From positions 22,839-86,838 of the IMG/VR virus record IMGVR_UViG_3300049491_000357: a stretch of 64,000 nucleotides of DNA; one strand, written 5' to 3'. This document shows positions 1-9,146 of the stretch, piece by piece. The notes beneath the pieces were generated by a model, which did no database searches, was not told where the DNA came from, and saw nothing but the letters and a program-made list of their open reading frames with translations. Each line of letters begins with the position of its first letter. The stretch's first letter is position 1. Source of the DNA: a virus. Both the position numbers and the translations under genes were made by a program.

Positions 1-958
1 CCGTTCGGAGGTCAGCGATATCCCGAGGCACAAAGATGTCGTAGAACAAGCTATCTGGTCGATCACTCGGACCAGGGGAAGCTACGCCGCCGTTTTGATT
101 GGTGTTGCGATCAAAGGCATTGGAGTTACGTCGAAACACGACCGCCAAAGGGATCGCGTACATGTACCCATCTACCGTACCAAGAGCGTTCGTAGGGATA
201 CCATCCCCTGCCCGCCAAAGACCTGCGTCCCCGGCTGCATCCTGGCTAACATAGGGGAAGATGGTTGCAACTCCATCCGGGGTTGCAGCGTTCGGAGGAA
301 CCGAGTTAGCCACCACCGTAGGGTCATTGATGACCAGAGGGAACGCGAAAGGATCGACTCCCTGGATGACTCGAAGTCGATATTGAATCTGTACTCGTTT
401 GGTAGACTCCGATCCCAACGTCGCATCTTTGATGTCATCAGGGAAATTCAGGAGGGCATCATCTGCGGGGGAGATCTTAACGTTACCGTCTCGCCAAATA
501 CGACCTGACGGGCTCTTACCGTCAAGAGAAGGAGCTGCCGTAAGCAGCCGTCGCCAAACCTCCAACACGACGAAGTCAGCTCGCTTAGCCCCGGGGCCAA
601 CAGGGGCAAGCCCCATATCGATCGTGTTCGTCCCGTCGTTTTTGCCTGTGTTTTGGACAGGGATGATCCACCCATTCACATGGGACAGAAGCGTAGGTGA
701 GGCGTAAAAATTCGCAGTGGGGGACGGAAGGAAGATGGCCTCCGACATGTCACTGGAGGCCAAAAAGTCCGCCGACAGCCACCCAGAGGGCATGGCCACA
801 CGAAGAGCTAGTTGTCCTGCACCCCCATCAACATCCTGCTGAAGGTTTAGCTCTGTGTCGAGAACTGGCTTTCCGGCCTGAAATACAGTCGTCTCCCACG
901 CACGACCATCCGGGTTCAGGTAGCCGCTTACACCAGGTCCGAAGTTTTTGGATCCCAT
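1..958 (-). CDS. Virion structural protein, fibre/baseplate-like, C-terminus outside window
   Basis: An open frame starts at an ATG at 958 and runs 319 codons without a stop to the left edge, so the C-terminus is missing. The N-terminus reads MGSKNFGPGVSGYLNPDGR and soon after has the stretch ETTVFQAGKPVLDTELNLQQD, which I associate with phage proteins that begin with a short attachment region and then a beta-rich body. The composition is rich in Pro, Gly, Asn and Asp with no membrane segment. It is the most downstream gene of the late cluster seen here, after other fibre-like proteins, so a distal tail or fibre role is inferred. A weak Shine-Dalgarno (AGGG) precedes the start. The exact family is not established. 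Confidence 0.75.
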   Translation of the reverse strand, partial: MGSKNFGPGVSGYLNPDGRAWETTVFQAGKPVLDTELNLQQDVDGGAGQLALRVAMPSGWLSADFLASSDMSEAIFLPSPTANFYASPTLLSHVNGWIIPVQNTGKNDGTNTIDMGLAPVGPGAKRADFVVLEVWRRLLTAAPSLDGKSPSGRIWRDGNVKISPADDALLNFPDDIKDATLGSESTKRVQIQYRLRVIQGVDPFAFPLVINDPTVVANSVPPNAATPDGVATIFPYVSQDAAGDAGLWRAGDGIPTNALGTVDGYMYAIPLAVVFRRNSNAFDRNTNQNGGVASPGPSDRPDSLFYDIFVPRDIADLRT

Positions 959-983
959 GTTTTACACCCTGGCTTCTGTAACA

Positions 984-1019
984 GAAGACCTTCGATGATG
1001 GTCGATGCATACGGTCTTC
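984..1019. repeat. 7-bp inverted repeat between two fibre-like genes
   Basis: GAAGACC (984-990) and GGTCTTC (1013-1019) are perfect complements separated by 22 nt. The right arm overlaps the stop codon of the upstream gene. A small palindrome TTCTGTAACAGAA lies beside the left arm. There is no U-run, so an intrinsic terminator is not supported; a weak mRNA hairpin in the 59-nt intergenic gap is the most that can be said. Confidence 0.35.
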
Positions 1020-1677
1020 ATACGACGCCGACTAAGAAGGAAAGCCGCCAGACGATCGTGAGCGTCGAAGTTGCAGGCTTGTTGATGACAGGAAACGTCA
1101 AGTAGTTGACCAACGTCTCTTTGGTGGTGAGGTCTACGGTAGGGTTGTACGGACCGTTTGGAGGAGAAACGGGGTTCTTGATCGACAGGTTCGTAGAGAC
1201 GTTACCCCCGATGATCCCCATCTCAACCAAAGGTCCAACCGCCTCGGCTTCCGTGAACGTTGTTTGGAAGTCGACGACATTGGTCGGGATGGCTACCGGA
1301 AGCCCACCCCCGTCGATGAACTGAGTATTCGAGAAGGTTTTTCGAGTGATCTCAGCGTACAGGGCTCGTTGGGTGTTCGTTGGAGCCGGAGGAGCCATGG
1401 GGTTCCACCCGGTATCTCCTGTACCCACAGCCAAGCAAAAACACCCGTGAGGGGGTTCCTGCGAGTCCTTCATCAGACGTGCGATCAGGATCGAAGCATC
1501 CTTGACGACAAGATTCCGCTTCTCCCACTCATGTTGAAGCTCACCTGTAGCCCCGTCATGCATCTTGATGAAAACGTCTCCCCGAATGTAGAATCGGGCG
1601 TTTTCATCGTACTTTGGAGATAGGACTACCCCCAAGTTACCTTCAGTGGTTGGAGAAAAAGCCTCGACATTTTTCAT
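1018..1677 (-). CDS. Tail-fibre-like beta protein (paralogue of the 8534-9094 product)
   Basis: The frame is open further upstream, but the ATG at 1677 (MKNVEAFSPTTEG, 219 aa) is the best start: an AGAGGGA Shine-Dalgarno lies about 7 nt before it, and the longer form would overlap the preceding gene heavily. The body follows a pattern seen in small phage fibre or tail-tip proteins: an N-terminal strand pair around a charged loop, a segment NLVVKDAS, then a LAVGTGDTG turn followed by an Asn/Thr/Ala-rich linker and a hydrophobic C-terminus rich in Thr-Leu-Thr alternation. The protein encoded at 8534-9094 has the same segment order, so the two look like distant paralogues. The receptor-binding or fibre role is inferred from composition and neighbourhood. 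Confidence 0.75.
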   Translation of the reverse strand: MKNVEAFSPTTEGNLGVVLSPKYDENARFYIRGDVFIKMHDGATGELQHEWEKRNLVVKDASILIARLMKDSQEPPHGCFCLAVGTGDTGWNPMAPPAPTNTQRALYAEITRKTFSNTQFIDGGGLPVAIPTNVVDFQTTFTEAEAVGPLVEMGIIGGNVSTNLSIKNPVSPPNGPYNPTVDLTTKETLVNYLTFPVINKPATSTLTIVWRLSFLVGVV

Positions 1678-1726
1678 CTGTATTTCCCTCTGTGCATCTG
1701 AAGGGTCCGATAAGAGGAACCGCGGT

Positions 1727-2905
1727 TCAGGGCTGTAGAATGATGGTTGTGGTGGGTCCTGGGGGGATAGGCCCCAGATTGTTGGCGCAGATGAAGACAG
1801 GAGGCGTGGCCATACTCGTGTTGTCAAACAATAGCCAGGCTGAATTGTTGAGCAGTGATACAAAAGATGGGTCCCAAGGCTCGGTAAACGTAGCTGTGCA
1901 TGGCCCATCCACAGCTTGAGGGCCAACATCCACATGTTGAACCTGAAGGTTTGTCCGCGCCTCAACCAACCTGGGGAAGGCAGCCCACAGCACAGTCTGG
2001 CTGTTCAGAGAGCCTGCCAGAGCTGCGGAAGTCCCGAATGTGTAGAGGACCGGGGGGTCCGCCATCACGGGAAACGCGTAAACATCAAACGCCTTCGTAC
2101 AGACCTCAACCGAGTCGACCTGGATGATCGAGTCGCTGACCGCAGCATCCAGAGCGGGGCTGAAGTAAACGAGACCTGCGTGATCCGTCAGAAGGCCGCT
2201 TTGAACTTCGCCCGAAAACTTGGCAATTGGGATGGATGTTGCCAGCGTAGGCTCAATCCACTGAAGCTTCTGGGTCGCAGGCACGACCGTCAGACCAGAG
2301 ATTGCCGAAACAATCCCGGGACCGACCGTCGTGACGTACCACTCAGCCGCCGTCATGTCTGTCCCCAAGAGGAGCACAACCGCCCGAGGGTTAGAAGCCC
2401 CCTGTTCGGACGTAACCGACGTAACGGGGACCACGTTGCCTTGGATATCCGTGACCAGGTACGAGGCAGGGTCAAGAATCGCAACGTTCAACAACATCGG
2501 TTCCGAGAACACCAGACGAAGGCGAGTTTTTCGAACGCCGACCGGCAAGTACTGGGGAATCGATGGGACGCCTGTAAACGTGGCAGTTTTGAAGAGCGGG
2601 TTGAGAATGGCACCCGACTGGCTCAAAGCCGCCGTTACGGTAACCGTGTACACCCCGAACAGCTGAACCGACGTTATCAGCCTGATGGTTGTCGCATTGT
2701 AGACCTGTACGGCAACAACCGTTAGACCAGGGATTGAGTAATTCGCAGAGTCTAGGATTGGAGGGAACCCTAGATTCAGAGGGAGAGAGAATTGAACAAG
2801 GACCGTCGTGGGGTCTAGCGCCAAGGCCCCAATAACACGAAACGAATCTGCGGCACTCCCATAGGGGCTTGACCCGTACTCGTCTTGTCCAAAAGCTCCA
2901 GCCAT
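1727..2905 (-). CDS. Virion protein with bacterial Ig-like repeats
   Basis: This 392-residue protein starts MAGAFGQDEYGSSPYGS. It contains at least two Ig-like segments with the SbsA/Big-type signature: a strand pair, then a phrase such as RLRLVFSEPMLLNVA followed by DPASYLVTD, and an earlier equivalent VLVQFSLPLNL followed by DSANYSIPG. These FSEPM...YxV phrases are typical of surface and fibre proteins with tandem Ig folds. The remainder is beta-rich with no catalytic motif. It lies 16 nt downstream of the 1875-residue repeat protein, which carries the same type of Ig segments, so both probably belong to one distal appendage. Fibre assignment is inferred; the coding call is secure. Confidence 0.85.
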   Translation of the reverse strand: MAGAFGQDEYGSSPYGSAADSFRVIGALALDPTTVLVQFSLPLNLGFPPILDSANYSIPGLTVVAVQVYNATTIRLITSVQLFGVYTVTVTAALSQSGAILNPLFKTATFTGVPSIPQYLPVGVRKTRLRLVFSEPMLLNVAILDPASYLVTDIQGNVVPVTSVTSEQGASNPRAVVLLLGTDMTAAEWYVTTVGPGIVSAISGLTVVPATQKLQWIEPTLATSIPIAKFSGEVQSGLLTDHAGLVYFSPALDAAVSDSIIQVDSVEVCTKAFDVYAFPVMADPPVLYTFGTSAALAGSLNSQTVLWAAFPRLVEARTNLQVQHVDVGPQAVDGPCTATFTEPWDPSFVSLLNNSAWLLFDNTSMATPPVFICANNLGPIPPGPTTTIILQP

Positions 2906-2921
2906 AAGTCCATGTCCGATG

Positions 2922-5900
2922 TCATGAGTCGATGGAGATTAGCACAGAAGCCGTTGCTGGGTCACGAGTTAGTTTGTAGTCGTGGAACGCTCCGTCGTAC
3001 CAATCGAAGGGGATGCCACCCAACACTGCGAGAGTATTTTGGTCGACGAGCAACACATACCGTTCGCCTAGCGGAGTCGTCACGAAAGCAAGGCTCAACG
3101 TGAATCCAGCGGAAGACGAGAAACCAAGACGTACCTGAGAGTCCCCAAGGCCCAACGTGGTGTCCTGAAGAACCCGCATCCGGAATTTCACCTCTGTCAC
3201 CAGAGACAGAGAGTCCGGCAAAGACGTTGGGTTACGGTAAACCGTTCGAGTAGGGCCCGTTGTTGCGTAGGTCAGCACCCCAGAGAACGGAGTTGCTGAC
3301 ACGTTGGCGGGAACATCAGAGACGAGCTGCCATGCAGGCGTGTTTCCCGAGTTCTCAGGAAGAACAGCCCCGTCGTAAACCAGGCAGACCTCTTTCGTCC
3401 AGTACAACGTACCCCAGTCGGGGGTCTCACAAGAGTCACAGAATGGGGTGATGAGATTCTGTTCGCCGACACTCTTTTCGGTGACTACCAGGCTCGTATA
3501 GAGCACATCATCAGGGATTTTGAGGGTGTGTCGAACAGACCCGTCGTTGAACTTGAAGTCCCCGTCAAAGTTCATCAAGTCTTCGATGCTATTGAACGAA
3601 GAGACGAACTCAGTGGTAGGTGTTGGGACCTGTACATCAGTCGATTGCGTCGAGGGAACCAGCGGCGTCCCCTCATTCAAAAGCGTGTAGGCAACCAGAA
3701 GAGGGTTCTGGAAAAAGTCGGGAGTTGTTTGGGGAGGGATCCCCGTTGAGCTGCTCCAATAGTCGGTATGGCTGTGAGGGATGCTCGTGTAGAGGTGTTC
3801 CGGGGAAGCCATCACATTCCGCTGGTTAAGAATCTGATGGTGCGGGGCAATCCTCAGCTCAGACGGAGAACGGGTGATGCCATACCGGACGAAGTCCCAA
3901 AGAGTTGAGGACAAGTTCGTTGGGTCAAACGCTCCCCAAGCGATACAGGGGAGGCCCCCAGACAAGACTGTGGGTACACCAGCGCTTGACGGCGGGACTT
4001 CGAGTTCGTTGTACCCAATGGTGATGAGAGGCTGTGGCGTCGAGTCCAGAATAAGGGTGAGATTCCCATCAGGCACTCTTGCAATGCGGTACTTGTGGGG
4101 TACCGTCCAATCAACCTCCTGGGGGACTCGGTAGTTAACGATCGAGGGCTGCACCGGAAAGGTTATAACCGAGGAGACCGTGAGAGTTGTCGGGGTCACC
4201 GATCCAATCGTGTAGACCCCCTTGTTTGAGCCGTTGTCAATAACAAGTTGGTCTCCGACCAACACCCCTGCGACAACGAAATCAGCAAGGGGGTCATTCA
4301 GAACGTTCCCAACAACGGCTGCTCCAACTCCGTTTGCTGTCAGCGGGAGATGGTACCCAATCAGCGAGTCTGAGTCGGTTCCTTTCCAGAAACCTACCCA
4401 CTTTTGGGTGCTAGGCAGGACACGCCAGATGTTGGCGTAAAACCAATCTACGTTCGACGTTGCGCCCATAGAGATGGGTGTAGATGAACCCCAAGAGATA
4501 ATACCGGTGGCAGGCCCCACCACACCAGAGAAGTTGACGTAAGGTACTGTCCCCAGGAGTGCACCATCTGCCATGACGGTGATGGTGCCCCCAGTCTTGA
4601 CCATTCGGAGGATGTGGGGTTCATCGTCATCCCACTCAAATGGGAACTGCACCGGACCAGGGAGAAGGCTACCCTCAGAGTGGGGGGCAACGTATCTCAC
4701 TCCCGCGATGTCGAGGAACAAGAGCCCAAGATCTCGGCTTCCGTCGTAGACACTGCACTGAACCCCAGAAAAGCCGCCCGGATCAGGGGTGTGGGATCGG
4801 ACATGGCACTTGAACTCAAACATCCAGTCCGTGGTGGCGTCCACGATTCTAGCGTCAGTGCCGACACCAGCCACATCGTCTCGGAAGTACACCCGACCAT
4901 CCGTCAACGACGTGTCGTTGATACGCAGGGTCCGTCCAATCATCTCTACCGCTGAGCCACCAAGAGGGGTCCAGGGGGTGGGCAGGAAGTCTTGAGGGAA
5001 GCTTCGACCCCCATAGGAGAATTTCGGAGCTGCTTTTCCTGGGAAAAAACAGAGTTGGAGAAGGCGTTTACCGTCATCGATGGCAGCCATCACAGCATTG
5101 GGAGTAATCCCATGCGTCTCCGTAAGGAGCTGAACATTTACGTCCAGGATGACATCGCTGGATACCGCCAAAAGAGGCTCAATCCTTAGGAATCCTCTGA
5201 AGTCACCCCCTACCAACCCAACTGCTGCCTCCGTGGCTAGGTCCGTGGCGGAAGTGGAATCCACCTGGAGGGCGCTCGACGTTACAATGGACTCGTTTCC
5301 GTGGTAGCCCACTGGAGTCCATGGAGGGGTAGCCGTCTCGGGGAAGTCGTTGCCCTCGTAGGATACGAAAACACTGGGAGCGGTTTGGTAGGGGTTCGTC
5401 GGGAGAATGAGGTACCGGACGAAGTCCCACGTGCTCTGGTTGACTGCGGGCCGAGAAAGGCTTCCGAAGTATACGTTTTGAACTTGATTGAAGGGGTCGT
5501 TTAGCTCCTCCAGGAAGGGGAGTTCATCCTCCAATACGCGTAGATTCTCGACGATTTCCCCGTCAAAATAGACCCTAACTACCCCGTTGGCCTGGAAGAT
5601 GCGGAAACTGTGGAGAAGGGTCCAGTCTAGGTCCGCCGGAAGGCCAGTTGAGGTGTTACCCGAAAGCCCACCAGTCCAGGCAGTTACCTGAGACGGGTCG
5701 TTACCGAAGCCCCTCTTCAAGATACCAACCTGTTTGACGCCAGCCACCTCGACATAGCCAACGACGATTGCTTTTTTAGAGTCCGAGAATCCAACAGCCA
5801 AGCCCGACCATACACCCTCAAATACCGTCACTGCATTGATTTGGACTTGCCAAGTAGCTGCAAAAACGGCTGGGAAGGTGAGGTCGATGGGCCGCGCCCA

Positions 5901-8549
5901 GTAAAGGGGTTCACCACTGGGGAAGGGTCCTGTGGTGGTGTCCCCAACGACCAGTTGGTCGAAAACAATATTCGCTGTACCTGCCCCTTTTCGCTCCCAA
6001 GGTGCAGGAGATGCCTCAGGGAGCACAGTTGGCAGATAATTGATGAACGACGATTCAACCGTACGCTCCAAAGGAGGGTACGCAATGTGGTGGTAGGGCG
6101 AGTTGAAAAGCAGGAGGTTGGGGTCGTTCCAAAGAGCACTGTAGGCTCTCTCGTAGGCCCTGTACTTCAAGTCACGTTGGAGAGGCTGAGCCAACGTGGC
6201 CTGCATGTCATCAGCCGTGTAGTTGCTCGGCGTAATGAGCACGTTGTTGAACCGATAGTGGTGCCCCGCCACATCGTGGGGGTACCCTTGATCTCGATTC
6301 CAAGCGTTGAGTCGAAATTCCTTTGAATTGAGTCGACGAACTTCAACCGTAGGATTACAGAGGTAGGAGTAGTCCACCTTCACGTCGTCGGTAGACGACG
6401 GAGGGGCCGCCAAGACAATCTGCCCCAGAAGCCCGATAACGGCCAAAACTGGGGTGATGACGTTATTGATCCGAACCACTACATCTGCGGGGTCATCGGC
6501 AATTTCCCCGTTCCGTGGGTCGTAAACCTCCCAAGTTGTAGCGGCCTGCATTCCATCAGGGGAGTGCAGGTTGGCCTTTACTCGGATCTGCGTCGGAGAG
6601 AGCCACGCTGAGATCTGGAACGTCCCAGAGTTAGCTGCGCTGACCCCCAATATGATGTAGAGCCCGACCACAGTCGGAGAAAGAGAACCCCCCGTCAACG
6701 TCAACGTCGTAGGGTCATTGATGACCACCCCAAGACCCGTCTGAATCGTCAAGGGTGGCTTCGAGATGGGCCCACGATCAACGAAGATAGATCGTATGGT
6801 TAGAGGTACACTCGTCGTGAAAGCCGCTGCGTTATACGAGGGATCGAGCGGGTTGCCTGCAATGTCCTTCGGCGTACCTGAGGCATTGACGAAAACCTCG
6901 TAGAAGCCAACCCCAAAGCCGATCGTCTTCAAAAAGACAGAAGAGTCGTCCAGGGTCTCCACCGATTGAACGGTGACTGAGGTAGGACCAGAGATGGTGT
7001 ACTCAGCCGGATCTGTGAGAGCAAAGTCCGCCCTCATTGGCTGATCGAACGTAACAACAACCCCACCCTCCTCAGGTTCGAACTCGATCCCCAGTACCCT
7101 AGGCTGAGAGGATACGGCAGCGAACTCCGTGTGGAACGAGAGGGTCCCAGTCTGCTTTTTACGGAGGTCGTCCGCAGCCAGCTCATACCTCTTCCCATTC
7201 GTTGGCTTGCTAATGGTGAGGATGACGGCCTGAACTGCTCCCGACAATACCCACGTAAGTTGCCCATTTCGAGGGTCAGACGTGAAGAAGGGGAGGTCTA
7301 CAGCTAGACGAGTCGGAGTGAGGACGTCCTCAACCCGAGCCAGGACATTGGGGTTGTACTCAGAGTCCTCGAAAAATACGTAGTCCCCCACTTCCACAAA
7401 GCCCAAGGGAAGATCCCTGAGTTCTAGAAACTGAGAGTGGATTGGAAGTGACGGTGACTCAGCATCCGTAATCGTCAGAAGGTCTCGACGATGGATGATG
7501 GCCAAAGATTCATGTACGGTAAGACGCTCTCCAAGCGTGACTCCCGTCCCAGTGACGGGGGGAGCATCATCAATGACCCCCTGAACCCCCTTGACCTTTG
7601 CACGCTGGATGGGGGTTACACGGTCAATACGAATCGGGACACCCCCATCCACGGGCCGGAGACGATAACGAAGAAGATCAAGCGCATCTTCGATTCGAAT
7701 TTCAGTCGGGAATGTGAGGCGAAGCGTGAAGTCGTCCAAGGACTCCACGAAGATGGCCTCCAATGCCACCACTTCAGCGATCGAAAGACTTTCCTGGGGC
7801 CCTACCGTAAGGGATGCCACAGGGGTTGCCCCCTCTGTTACGACAAGGGACTCTGCGATCTGAACGACATTCTCAACCAGCAGCATCTCTGTGATGCTGA
7901 GGGTCTCTGAGACCACTACCTCGCCACCTTCTGTGGCATCAGAAAGTTCGGTGATGGTCAGAGACTCTGACAATGGAACAAGGAATGTCCCACCTGTCGG
8001 AACCATCGCTTCCGTGATGGTCAAAGACTCCGCAAGCCCAACAGGCGGAGCACCCTTCGTGCCTGTAACCCCCTCAGTGATCGTCAGAGACTCAGAGAAG
8101 TTATGTACGTTCGGGAAGAACGCCTTCTGGGTCTCCGTGATGGTAAGAGACTCGAAGATGTTGACCGGAGGATGAACGACTGGGGGGATAACTACACCCC
8201 CAATATCGAGCGTAAACGCCCCCAGCTTACCCGCAGAGAAGCTTGTGGCTTCAATCGTGTACGACCCAGGAGGCAGATGCGGAATCTGGATAAGAGCTTG
8301 AAATCCAGGCCCTGAGTCATCGTCTTCGTAAAGAACCGTTCCCGTGAAGCTGGTCCCCTGAAGCAGGTACAGGTAGGTGTCCGTGAACCCCGTACCCGTC
8401 ATCTGAATAACTACATCAGTGGCCCCATTGGTGACCGTGAACGTGTAGAACTTGGCGTATGCTGCCCTGTGCGTCGAGGAACAAGTTGCCGTCAACGCAT
8501 CCGAAATCGGACCGCCATTGACAGAAATAGGAGTCAGAGCACACGCCAC
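2922..8549 (-). CDS. Giant 1875-residue modular fibre/adhesin-like protein
   Basis: The modules I can see, in order, are: residues about 25-120, a PPC-like beta domain (TFTVTNGATDVVIQM, then YTIEATSFSAG, closing with FTLDIGG); about 128-255, seven short repeats of the ESLTITE type; about 270-640, Ig-like segments with phrases such as VVVTFDQPMRADFALTDPAEY; then several lectin-like or LamG-like blocks with the cue HSFRI...VRVYFDGE; and a copy of a beta module (LNDPLADFVVAGVLVGDQ) shared with the 2065-residue protein. The start is a GTG at 8549 with GAGG about 7 nt upstream, overlapping the previous gene by 16 nt. Lectin-like folds suggest glycan binding on the host surface, by inference. No protease or hydrolase motif was seen. 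Confidence 0.9.
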   Translation of the reverse strand: MACALTPISVNGGPISDALTATCSSTHRAAYAKFYTFTVTNGATDVVIQMTGTGFTDTYLYLLQGTSFTGTVLYEDDDSGPGFQALIQIPHLPPGSYTIEATSFSAGKLGAFTLDIGGVVIPPVVHPPVNIFESLTITETQKAFFPNVHNFSESLTITEGVTGTKGAPPVGLAESLTITEAMVPTGGTFLVPLSESLTITELSDATEGGEVVVSETLSITEMLLVENVVQIAESLVVTEGATPVASLTVGPQESLSIAEVVALEAIFVESLDDFTLRLTFPTEIRIEDALDLLRYRLRPVDGGVPIRIDRVTPIQRAKVKGVQGVIDDAPPVTGTGVTLGERLTVHESLAIIHRRDLLTITDAESPSLPIHSQFLELRDLPLGFVEVGDYVFFEDSEYNPNVLARVEDVLTPTRLAVDLPFFTSDPRNGQLTWVLSGAVQAVILTISKPTNGKRYELAADDLRKKQTGTLSFHTEFAAVSSQPRVLGIEFEPEEGGVVVTFDQPMRADFALTDPAEYTISGPTSVTVQSVETLDDSSVFLKTIGFGVGFYEVFVNASGTPKDIAGNPLDPSYNAAAFTTSVPLTIRSIFVDRGPISKPPLTIQTGLGVVINDPTTLTLTGGSLSPTVVGLYIILGVSAANSGTFQISAWLSPTQIRVKANLHSPDGMQAATTWEVYDPRNGEIADDPADVVVRINNVITPVLAVIGLLGQIVLAAPPSSTDDVKVDYSYLCNPTVEVRRLNSKEFRLNAWNRDQGYPHDVAGHHYRFNNVLITPSNYTADDMQATLAQPLQRDLKYRAYERAYSALWNDPNLLLFNSPYHHIAYPPLERTVESSFINYLPTVLPEASPAPWERKGAGTANIVFDQLVVGDTTTGPFPSGEPLYWARPIDLTFPAVFAATWQVQINAVTVFEGVWSGLAVGFSDSKKAIVVGYVEVAGVKQVGILKRGFGNDPSQVTAWTGGLSGNTSTGLPADLDWTLLHSFRIFQANGVVRVYFDGEIVENLRVLEDELPFLEELNDPFNQVQNVYFGSLSRPAVNQSTWDFVRYLILPTNPYQTAPSVFVSYEGNDFPETATPPWTPVGYHGNESIVTSSALQVDSTSATDLATEAAVGLVGGDFRGFLRIEPLLAVSSDVILDVNVQLLTETHGITPNAVMAAIDDGKRLLQLCFFPGKAAPKFSYGGRSFPQDFLPTPWTPLGGSAVEMIGRTLRINDTSLTDGRVYFRDDVAGVGTDARIVDATTDWMFEFKCHVRSHTPDPGGFSGVQCSVYDGSRDLGLLFLDIAGVRYVAPHSEGSLLPGPVQFPFEWDDDEPHILRMVKTGGTITVMADGALLGTVPYVNFSGVVGPATGIISWGSSTPISMGATSNVDWFYANIWRVLPSTQKWVGFWKGTDSDSLIGYHLPLTANGVGAAVVGNVLNDPLADFVVAGVLVGDQLVIDNGSNKGVYTIGSVTPTTLTVSSVITFPVQPSIVNYRVPQEVDWTVPHKYRIARVPDGNLTLILDSTPQPLITIGYNELEVPPSSAGVPTVLSGGLPCIAWGAFDPTNLSSTLWDFVRYGITRSPSELRIAPHHQILNQRNVMASPEHLYTSIPHSHTDYWSSSTGIPPQTTPDFFQNPLLVAYTLLNEGTPLVPSTQSTDVQVPTPTTEFVSSFNSIEDLMNFDGDFKFNDGSVRHTLKIPDDVLYTSLVVTEKSVGEQNLITPFCDSCETPDWGTLYWTKEVCLVYDGAVLPENSGNTPAWQLVSDVPANVSATPFSGVLTYATTGPTRTVYRNPTSLPDSLSLVTEVKFRMRVLQDTTLGLGDSQVRLGFSSSAGFTLSLAFVTTPLGERYVLLVDQNTLAVLGGIPFDWYDGAFHDYKLTRDPATASVLISIDS
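7767..8165 (-). repeat. Seven-unit ESLTITE-type coding repeat
   Basis: Seven units of about 60 nt encode an acidic heptad-like core: ESLTITE four times, then SETLSITE, ESLVVTE and ESLSIAE, each followed by a variable linker of 10-15 residues. The DNA cores (plus strand GTGATGGTCAGAGACTC and variants) are recognisably related but diverged, so this is an old protein repeat and not a recent expansion. It lies in the N-terminal part of the 1875-residue protein and is probably an extended stalk. Confidence 0.85.
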
Positions 8550-9094
8550 CTAGCGGCCTCAGCTAACGTGATGGTCGAAGTGTACGTCACAGACAAGGTG
8601 TCGTTCGTGTTGAGCGTCCTTGTTGCAAACTGGACCTCATGAGCCATGACCCCGCCGACATTCGCATCGAAAACAGCGGACTTCTGTACGCCTTGTGGGG
8701 GGATACCGAGGTACGTGAACATGTAGGCGATCGTCGTCTGATTCGCAGGGACGATAGGCAGCGTCACCGTAGCCAGGGCTCGGGTCAACCCGCTACCCGC
8801 CAGCTCTGCGGGCAAACTCGTGTCTGTCGCCAGAGGAGCCGCAGCATCGTTCGACAGACCGATGTAGTTGAACCCACCTCCAAGTGAACCACGGGTCGGA
8901 ACCGAAGCTGCCGTGGCATAAATGTAGGCGTGGATTCGAACGAGTCCCGCATTGGTGACGAGGTTGTCAACCACCTGATCTTCATCCACCTGACGGTACA
9001 CGTACAGCCCACGCTTCTCGTCGAAGTCGTATGCCTGCTCATGGTGGATTCGAACACGGGCCCTTGGACGAAGCGTTTCAGTGACGATATGCAT
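8534..9094 (-). CDS. Tail-fibre-like beta protein (186 aa)
   Basis: The ATG at 9094 (MHIVTETLRPRARV) is chosen because AAGGAGGAGG, an excellent Shine-Dalgarno, ends 6 nt upstream; the longer open frame would overlap the preceding gene. Segment order: a charged N-terminal strand pair, NLVTNAGLVRIHAY, a GFNYIGLSND turn followed by APLATDTSLPAELAG, and a C-terminal strand region FATRTLNTNDTLSVTYT. The layout (small-loop IGLSND, then alternating polar strands ending DTL-VT-T) is common in phage fibre or tail-tip proteins and is shared with the 1018-1677 gene and with the fragment at 63955-64000. The last 16 nt overlap the start of the giant fibre-like gene, suggesting translational coupling. Confidence 0.85.
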   Translation of the reverse strand: MHIVTETLRPRARVRIHHEQAYDFDEKRGLYVYRQVDEDQVVDNLVTNAGLVRIHAYIYATAASVPTRGSLGGGFNYIGLSNDAAAPLATDTSLPAELAGSGLTRALATVTLPIVPANQTTIAYMFTYLGIPPQGVQKSAVFDANVGGVMAHEVQFATRTLNTNDTLSVTYTSTITLAEAARWRVL

Positions 9095-9146
9095 AGCTGC
9101 CTCCTCCTTAGGAGGTGATGAAAGGGTTAGGGGTAGACGGCAAAGG

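Noticed and set aside
1916-2725. Plus-strand open frame of 269 codons
   Set aside because: It is antisense to the Ig-like virion gene and very Arg-rich, with no ribosome site.
7767-8165. Possible CRISPR array
   Set aside because: Units are diverged and encode an in-frame protein repeat; spacers are not unique sequences between exact repeats.
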